A DNA stretch of 64,000 bases from positions 2,852,001 through 2,916,000 of the forward strand of contig NEEC01000013.1 of NCBI GenBank assembly GCA_002189035.1. Reading direction: 5' to 3'. Position numbers and translations under genes: made by a program. This document shows positions 57,419 through 64,000 of this stretch, one piece after another. Below the pieces are notes generated by a model. That model did no database searches. It was given only the letters and a program-made list of their open reading frames with translations, and was not told the origin of the DNA. Origin of the DNA: Utricularia gibba (taxonomy: Eukaryota; Streptophyta; Magnoliopsida; Lamiales; Lentibulariaceae). How positions within the stretch are numbered: the stretch's first letter is position 1; the number at the start of each line of letters is the position of its first letter.

Positions 57419-58533
57419 TCCTAGATCAGTATAAACTTATTCTCCCTGAAACAACATCAAATTCAATTCCAAATTCTACAGCAGCCAGTACAAATCAAAG
57501 CATCATCGAAATTCAAAAGCAACGAGCAATCAAAAAAATGGATCACCTCAGAAGCCAGCAAAATGTGAGTTGCTAAGGCCGATCCACATCTCAGATACGA
57601 TTCCGAATCAAAAAACAAACCCAGAAAAACAAGAGGAGAAGGAAACAACCAAAAGGGGGGAAGAGTTTGTGAAAAAAAATGAGAAACAGATGTTGGCGAA
57701 AAGACTAAATGGAAAGAGAACAACACTCCATCCAGTTCGCGTTTTCTTCTCTTCGTAACCGCTAGACTGGGTCCCACTTTGAAACCCTTTCCGTTGATGC
57801 TACTTTCTTTTTATTTTTTATTTTTTGTTGTTGCAATTTGTGGTCGGGTTGCCGTACGCCCTTCTTTTCAAGGTGTTTGGCCAACTAATCAATAGTTATA
57901 GTTATGACGCATTATTTGAATTAATTAAAAGCGTCATGATGGGTGCGATAATCAATGTACCAACGCATCCTTTCACTTTCCTCCCCACTTCTATTCCTTT
58001 TTATTAAACATCCTGGTGAGCACACAAAGGGGCAATTTTGCTACAAAAATACCGTACACTTTTTCAACGCATACAAGTATCAGTCCCTATGAGAGTGAAT
58101 CAGTTGGGACCTTCGGCTGTCTGTTTCTATTCAACTAAAGACTTTTATTTTCACACAGGAAAAGCATCAAAGGACGAGTAGCTTTTTTAGGACGCCACAA
58201 CAGTTGTCAGGTTGAGAGATGAAACGATCAAAAACACTAACCCGAGCATTGATAAAGTTCATATACAGGTTACCGGGAGGGAGCATCTGGTGTGTGCATT
58301 TTAGATACAAACACGAATGTACAACAATGCAGGTAGCTATGCTTTGCATGGTAAAAAGAATGGCGCACCTGCCACACCAGAAAACAGGAAGCAGGTATTC
58401 ACAAGAGCGACGGTTCATGAGCGAAGTCCTCCCTGTGCGCACCGCAGACACGGAGGAAGAGGTGTTGGGATGTCGTAGAAAAGAAGTATTGAAAGATGGT
58501 TTGAATGCTCTCAACATCTGGATATCTGGGATG
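57419..58533. other. intergenic
   Basis: IQD leader (possibly with a 5' UTR intron near 57430-57550) and the 3' flank of the kinesin gene. I see no further gene. Confidence 0.5.
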
Positions 58534-61500
58534 TTAAGTGAAGGCGAAAATCCGATCTGCAATCTCTGTTCGGCAGATTGGGCATTCTGAGCATGCAAGG
58601 GAGCAGGACTTGCACACTGGATGGAGGAAGAGATTATTACAATATTGAAATAGGGAAGCAAGTGTAGAGAAGGTGAAACTTACAGCAAAAATGGCGACAT
58701 GGAAGGAGCATTGTGGAAGCAGATGACTCGAAGCATACTTTACAAACATGGGAATTTGCATCTCCATTTGTAGCATACTTGAGTTCTTTCTCCTTCATCT
58801 CATGCATCCTTGCCTAGAGCAGACATGGGCGATGAGTTCTTCAGAAGAACAAGACAATGTTGCAGTGTACGGCATTAAAAAAATATATAAATTTAGACCA
58901 GCGCTGATAACAGACGGTTTTACTTACCTTCAGCCGAACAACAAGAGGTTCTTCAGGAGTTGGTGTTGAATTATCCAAAACTTGGAAACCATCAGCTGAT
59001 GGATCCATTGAACCATTGACAACTAAAGGCTTGGTGTTTTGGTCCGTACTCTCTGTATGCCTCTTGCTGATCTTTTGATCTTGCATTACAGTGACCTCTT
59101 TTTTAAGTTGTGCAACAAGGACCCACATGTTAGCCAGATCATTTTCCAGTGACGCCTCCCTCTTCCTCCCTTCCTCCAACTTTTTCCGGTATTCATCTTC
59201 CAAAATCTCTTTTTCAGCAAGAGCAGCATCAAGCGCAGCTTCACGTTGCTTACGCGCTTTCAATTCCAACACCAGGTCATCATAATCAAGGCTCCAAGAT
59301 TCAAAATCATCATTAACCATTCCTGAAAACCGGCCTCTGTGGGACCTCTGGAAGTCATTATGCTTACGGATGTTGGAGTTTCTTGAACCCACCTCCTTCG
59401 CAGTCTGCACTTCCTTTTCCAGTTTAGCATTCAGAAGTGACAGCTTAGTAACTTCAGCTGCTAAATTCTTCAGTTCAACCGCAGCTGCAGATGCTAACTC
59501 CTTAGCATACGAAGCTTCCTCGGCTAATTTCTGGTTTTGTACACGTAATCCACTATTCTCCTCCAGAATGTTGACATGTTCTAGCTTCAGCTTTTCATTG
59601 TCTAGTTCCTGCAAAGAGAGAAATAGTTCCAGATCAAAAGAATACATGGATGCAAAGGTCATAACGCATTGCCTCCCCACTTCATCATTGCAAAGCTGCA
59701 CAAACTTATTATGTACAGAAAAGATATAGAAGAGTTCCACAGAAAAGAACCAAAATTGAAGTATTGCCTGAGACTGAATTTTTCTCCTCAACTCATCAGC
59801 TTGTGCATTAGATAGACCAGTTTCCAGTTTTGTAGAAATTTTATCACCACAAGATGAAGAGAGTTGCTGCTCCAGACAGGCAATTTTTTCTTGTAACACC
59901 TGATTCTCAGAACACTGCACAAATTTGAATTATACAAATTAAAGTTTGTTGCTCCGTGCTTTCAGTAAAAAGGAGTATTGGCTTGCAATCCCGTTTCCAT
60001 GAAAATCACCTTGTTTTCTAGTTGCTCCTGAAGAACACGGTTGTCAGCTGTTTTAATCTGCAGCAAACAATTAAACATAGTGAACAAAAGAACTGAGAAA
60101 TGGCAAAATAAGGTGCTCCGAAAAAAATATATTTGGAAACCTCAAGCTCAAAATCTTTTTCACTACACTCCGCCATCAACTTCATGACAGTCTGCCAGAA
60201 CAGGAAAAAAGGGAAAAGGTTAACAGGAGTACAGCAACCTTGTAGATATTAACGTAGAAAGGAGAGTTATATAGAAACGTTTAAACATAACATTACCTGT
60301 TGCATTTCTACTATAGATGCATTAGCAATAGACGCTTCACGGCACTCAACTATACGCTGCTCTAATATACTCATCTGTTTTTTCTTTTCATTTATTTCAT
60401 GCTCCAGGTTTTCAATCTGCAATCAGAGTCATAGATAATGAATAGGTCCTTAAGACAATGACCTATGAAATAAAATGTGAATAGAAGGAGCTAAAGGATT
60501 AATAAGACGAAAACAGGACCTGCAAAAGTCAGGTCCAGAAAAGAAGTTTAAACTGCTGTTTTATCGGCTTAATAAAGAAAACGGAAAACCAACAAAACAA
60601 CATCGCAATCTTGATATCACGAAATGAAATGAAATCATTTGTAGTACCTGAGGCTTTGAGCTTTCAGGATCATCAACTGATTGCTCAATCAAACGCTTCA
60701 ATGTGCTTGTGCTCAATGCAATTTCCCCATTAAGCATCTTAACCTGCTCAAATAGGAGGTCCACCTGGTTCAACAACGACATTCCATCCTATGACCCAAA
60801 AATGAATATCAGAATCAAATACTTGTGAACTAGTCAAACTAGAATGATAACTGAATAAACAGGTTAAGAAGATAAAGAGATGAAATTTTTTAGAGAAAAT
60901 GCTAGGGCCTACCATTTGCATCTTTGACACAAAGGAAGAACCACTGATAAGCTCCCCTGCATGACTAGATTCTGTTATTGTGCTACCAGCCTGTGATTTG
61001 TCATCATTCCACTTGCTATATGATCGCCCATGTTTGTAATCAATGGCTTCTGAGGTAACAGTTAAAGCTGAAGACGGAGAATCTTTCAAATTTTCACTGT
61101 CCTGTATCAAGGAGCCATTGTGCAGAGATTCCAATTTCTGTTTAATGACATGACACGGATGTTGTTAAGATAAGCGAACTAAAATTCAAACTGAAAATAA
61201 GTTAGGAAGCTGAAGTAAGAACTTGCATCATCTTCGGAGACTGAGCGACCTCTTTGATGACAAGGTGTCTCGATTGCATATCCAGGTAAAGTACTTTTGG
61301 AAGAAACTAGAATCAATTTTGTTAGTCTTTGAATTCTGCTCATTAAAGCAGCCTTGGCTTCTTCCTCCTCTTCCAGTCTTGACTGCATTTTAACTTGTCC
61401 CTCTTCCAACTTTACAGTAAGAAGATTAAAAAAAAAAAAAAAGTATGTCAGCCTTCAAATATGTGGCCAACATTTCATTACACACTCTGAAGCATTTCAG

Positions 61501-64000
61501 CTCCATGATGGCTAATAAATAATAGAAACAAACCTGCTGTCTCAAGACCATAATCTCCTCTTGGCTGGCACCAGCAAGCATCCCCCTTTTGAGTTGATTA
61601 AGTTCTGCTTTAAGGCATGATATTTCCTTTTGATACTTCTTGATCAATGATTTCTCGTCAATTATCTGAAGTGAAAATATATCAGTACAGCTTCTTTGAC
61701 AGCAATGAACATTTTTATTACAAATAAAAGCTAATATAAAGAGTCTCACTCTATTGCGTGATGCATAAATTTCCACGCATTTCGCTCTGTTGGCAAACTT
61801 CAAGGTATTATGGGTCTCCTCCATGTTGCTTGATGCTGGGGTAATCGTGCATATAAGCTGACAGGATAAGAAAGTTGTTTTACCAAGTTAGTCACACACT
61901 CATAAAAAAATAAAGATAAAAAAAAAACAGCTATGGAACATCTGGAACTGAAGGAAAGACAAATAATGGTCCTCAGTGCTCACTGAAACATGACCATGCC
62001 CACTTAGAGAAGATTGCAAAAGCCTTGTAAGTTTAGAATCTCGATAGGGAATGTGGGATGCTTTCCCTTCACTAAGCTTCCCAATAACCTGAAAATCAAC
62101 CGATTTCAGAATTTAACACGAGAGTGGAAATGATACAAGATAAAGGAAGAACACAGTGTAGTCACATAAGTTTGCAGAGTGTGGAACTGGTTTGGATGAA
62201 AACCATTTCAATTCAAAGGGCAATTCAAAATACTAACAGTGCCTAGCGTCAGCAAACTTTTATTGATGTATGATCCTTCCTTTCTTCTCAAGCCAATTGT
62301 TTCAGTTTTTGAACTTTCAGATCCTGCTAGATCAATCAGGTTCTGCATATAGAGGAGCTGCTGAATAATTTCTGCTAGCAATTACTGATATAAATCATTC
62401 CAGATGACGAAAAAATATGTATAATTACCAGCTGTGAGAACGTCACTCCATCGTAATCATCTCCATGTGCACTACTCTCAATCATCTAAAGCAATTCAAT
62501 TTTAAATATTAAAAGGACCGGACAAGTAACAAGTATCACAAACACATTGATTAAAGAAAGTTGAAAACGGGAGGTGGTTGTGAGATAGCATATTTAGAAA
62601 AAGGATGAGAATGTGCTAAGATAACCAACTAATTTGCAGGTACCAAAAGCTTGATGAATTTACCGCAAAGAATAGATCATTTAGAATGATTACTCCTTGT
62701 GTAAAGGGAATGTCAAAGTTCATGGAATATCGCCTCTCAAGTGCACAGTATAAACATACCATTTTTAATGCTAATGCATCATTGTCATAGGATATGTTAA
62801 CAACCTGGTCAGTAACATTTTCAAATATGCTACACGTACCAAGGTGAATATAGTATGACTACGGCTGCTGAATAGGTTGAAATTATTTGATCCAACATGC
62901 CGATGCTCTGTGAAGGCCAATGATTGTTGCACAATTATTGTGGAAGCCATGAAACTTGTTAGAGAAAATGCATCCTATAGAGCAACTTCCGTTGACTACT
63001 TTTATTAAGAGACCAGCACGTGTGCATTAGTATGAACCAAAACAAGCACCAAGAATAATGGAATCTACCTTCTCCGGCAGCAATGAATGAAAGAGCATGT
63101 CCTGGTGACAAAACGACTTCCTCCTTAATGCCCTCAACGTAAGTTCCCTGTTGACACATGGGATATCAAAATCTGAAGGGCCCAATTGACGAGACATTGT
63201 AAGTAGGAAATAACCTGTGCATCCTCTCTCACACGAAGATTCTGGCCAGTGGGGTCCAGCAAATCATTAATCACCTGGGGGGAAAGACGATAAATGTACA
63301 TGAAAACAGAAAACACTGCAAAACCATATATTGAAACGAGTACTGAATTCAGTATAATGGGATGCCAAGATACGAGGTACTTGAGACTAAACAATTAAAG
63401 CTCAAAATTAACCAACCTCGTTGTAAATTTCAAGATATGAAACCCGGAGTAGAAATTCACGGCCAGGGGTCTGAAAAAAATAACCACCATCAGTACTGAT
63501 GCAATGATCTGATTTCTATAAAACAACCCAGCATAAAAGGATAAATGAAATGCCTTCATCGCCAAACGGATAAAAGTTAACATACATCTTGAATGATGCT
63601 AAAAACATCTTTTATGGCAAGGGGAATGACTCCTGGAGAACTTTGGTCACCCTAATAAATATAAACATGAGTAAAAAACCGTGACAAAAGACATCAAATT
63701 AGTGATATGGTCTTGCAGCATATGAACAATCAATGTACGCTTACATGCATTGTGTGTGTCTTTCCGCTACTAGTAACACCATAAGCAAAAACAGTTCCTG
63801 CAAGTCAGCCTTCCAAGAATTAATACCGGTCGATTAATAGATCTCTCATTGAAAATTTAATCAATAGAATAAGATTCCTTATCGCATGACATGAACGGAT
63901 AAAGAAAACCAGTTACTCGTACCATTTACACCTTCCATGGCAGCCTTGACAACAGGCCGGGCAGCTACTTCATACACTTCATCAGTGCTTGTACTTGGTC
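58534..64000 (-). CDS. KIN-7: kinesin-7 (KIN-7D/F type) with C-terminal RING finger, 5' end missing
   Basis: 22 visible exons give 923 residues: 63923-64000 (cut by the edge), 63745-63797, 63586-63651, 63417-63470, 63215-63274, 63069-63147, 62840-62907, 62429-62485, 62238-62342, 61984-62088, 61750-61857, 61534-61665, 61227-61409, 60913-61137, 60648-60788, 60297-60416, 60141-60191, 60010-60057, 59768-59914, 58928-59608, 58684-58813, 58534-58616. The motor domain has the P-loop [13 protein letters not shown], switch [13 protein letters not shown] and switch [11 protein letters not shown]. Long coiled coils follow. The end is a C3HC4 RING with [19 protein letters not shown] and CSECPIC. This build matches the plant KIN-7 group with mitochondria-related members (MKRP/KIN-7D, KIN-7F). 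Introns at 61226 and 59767 have GC donors. The start codon lies beyond the window. Confidence 0.93.

Noticed and set aside
1-64000. CRISPR arrays, insertion sequences, bacterial operons, ribosome binding sites
   Set aside because: The DNA is plant nuclear; no such structures were seen.

Overview
The window is nuclear DNA from a flowering plant. Genes are split by short introns, nearly all GT-AG, and the proteins belong to plant-specific or plastid families: RIBA, ClpR1, CBSX, BURP, laccase, IQD, KIN-7, a SAC51-type transcription factor with its conserved uORF, and a plant tRNA-Arg(CCU). About 22 protein genes, one tRNA and two gene relics fit in 64 kb, and many introns are about 70-300 bases. 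This is a compact genome; the species cannot be named from the sequence.

Layout. 1-9.5 kb: a secreted Pro/Gly-rich wall protein (+), a SAC51-like bHLH gene with a spliced conserved uORF (+), a riboflavin-synthesis RIBA gene (-) and a GT61 glycosyltransferase (-). 9.5-18 kb: a UGT85-like glucosyltransferase (+), an intronless LDL1-type histone demethylase (+) and a ten-exon KUP potassium transporter (-). 18.4-18.8 kb: a relic of a SERK receptor kinase C-terminus (-). 20-32 kb: a TCP11-domain protein (+), a vacuolar sorting receptor (+) and plastid ClpR1 (-). 32.6-32.9 kb: an ADA1/HFI1-like relic (+). 33.5-41.3 kb, all minus: a SWIB protein, UNC-50, CBSX and the KEOPS subunit CGI121. 41.4-44.5 kb: tRNA-Arg (-), a small membrane protein (-), a BURP protein (-) and a GRP7-like RNA-binding protein (+). 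44.5-48.7 kb: a gene-poor AT-rich stretch holding a 171-bp duplication. 48.7-64 kb: laccase (+), a KNOLLE/SYP112-like syntaxin (-), a PCH1-like light-signalling protein (+), an IQD protein (-) and a KIN-7 kinesin with a C-terminal RING finger (-), which runs off the right edge.

These are ordinary, functionally unrelated neighbours; I see no operon-like or clustered pathway and no convincing new system. The most notable signals are: (i) seven one-base deficits, in or next to G/C runs, that break otherwise clean reading frames in six genes, a pattern pointing to consensus errors or to systematic small deletions; (ii) a CGI121 start region interrupted by a 39-bp insertion carrying an in-frame stop; (iii) the intact spliced SAC51 uORF; (iv) three GC-AG introns; and (v) a GRP7-like cryptic donor that would create a poison exon.

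Exon coordinates were worked out by eye from splice consensus, phase continuity and remembered family sequences. They have not been checked by alignment or RNA data.
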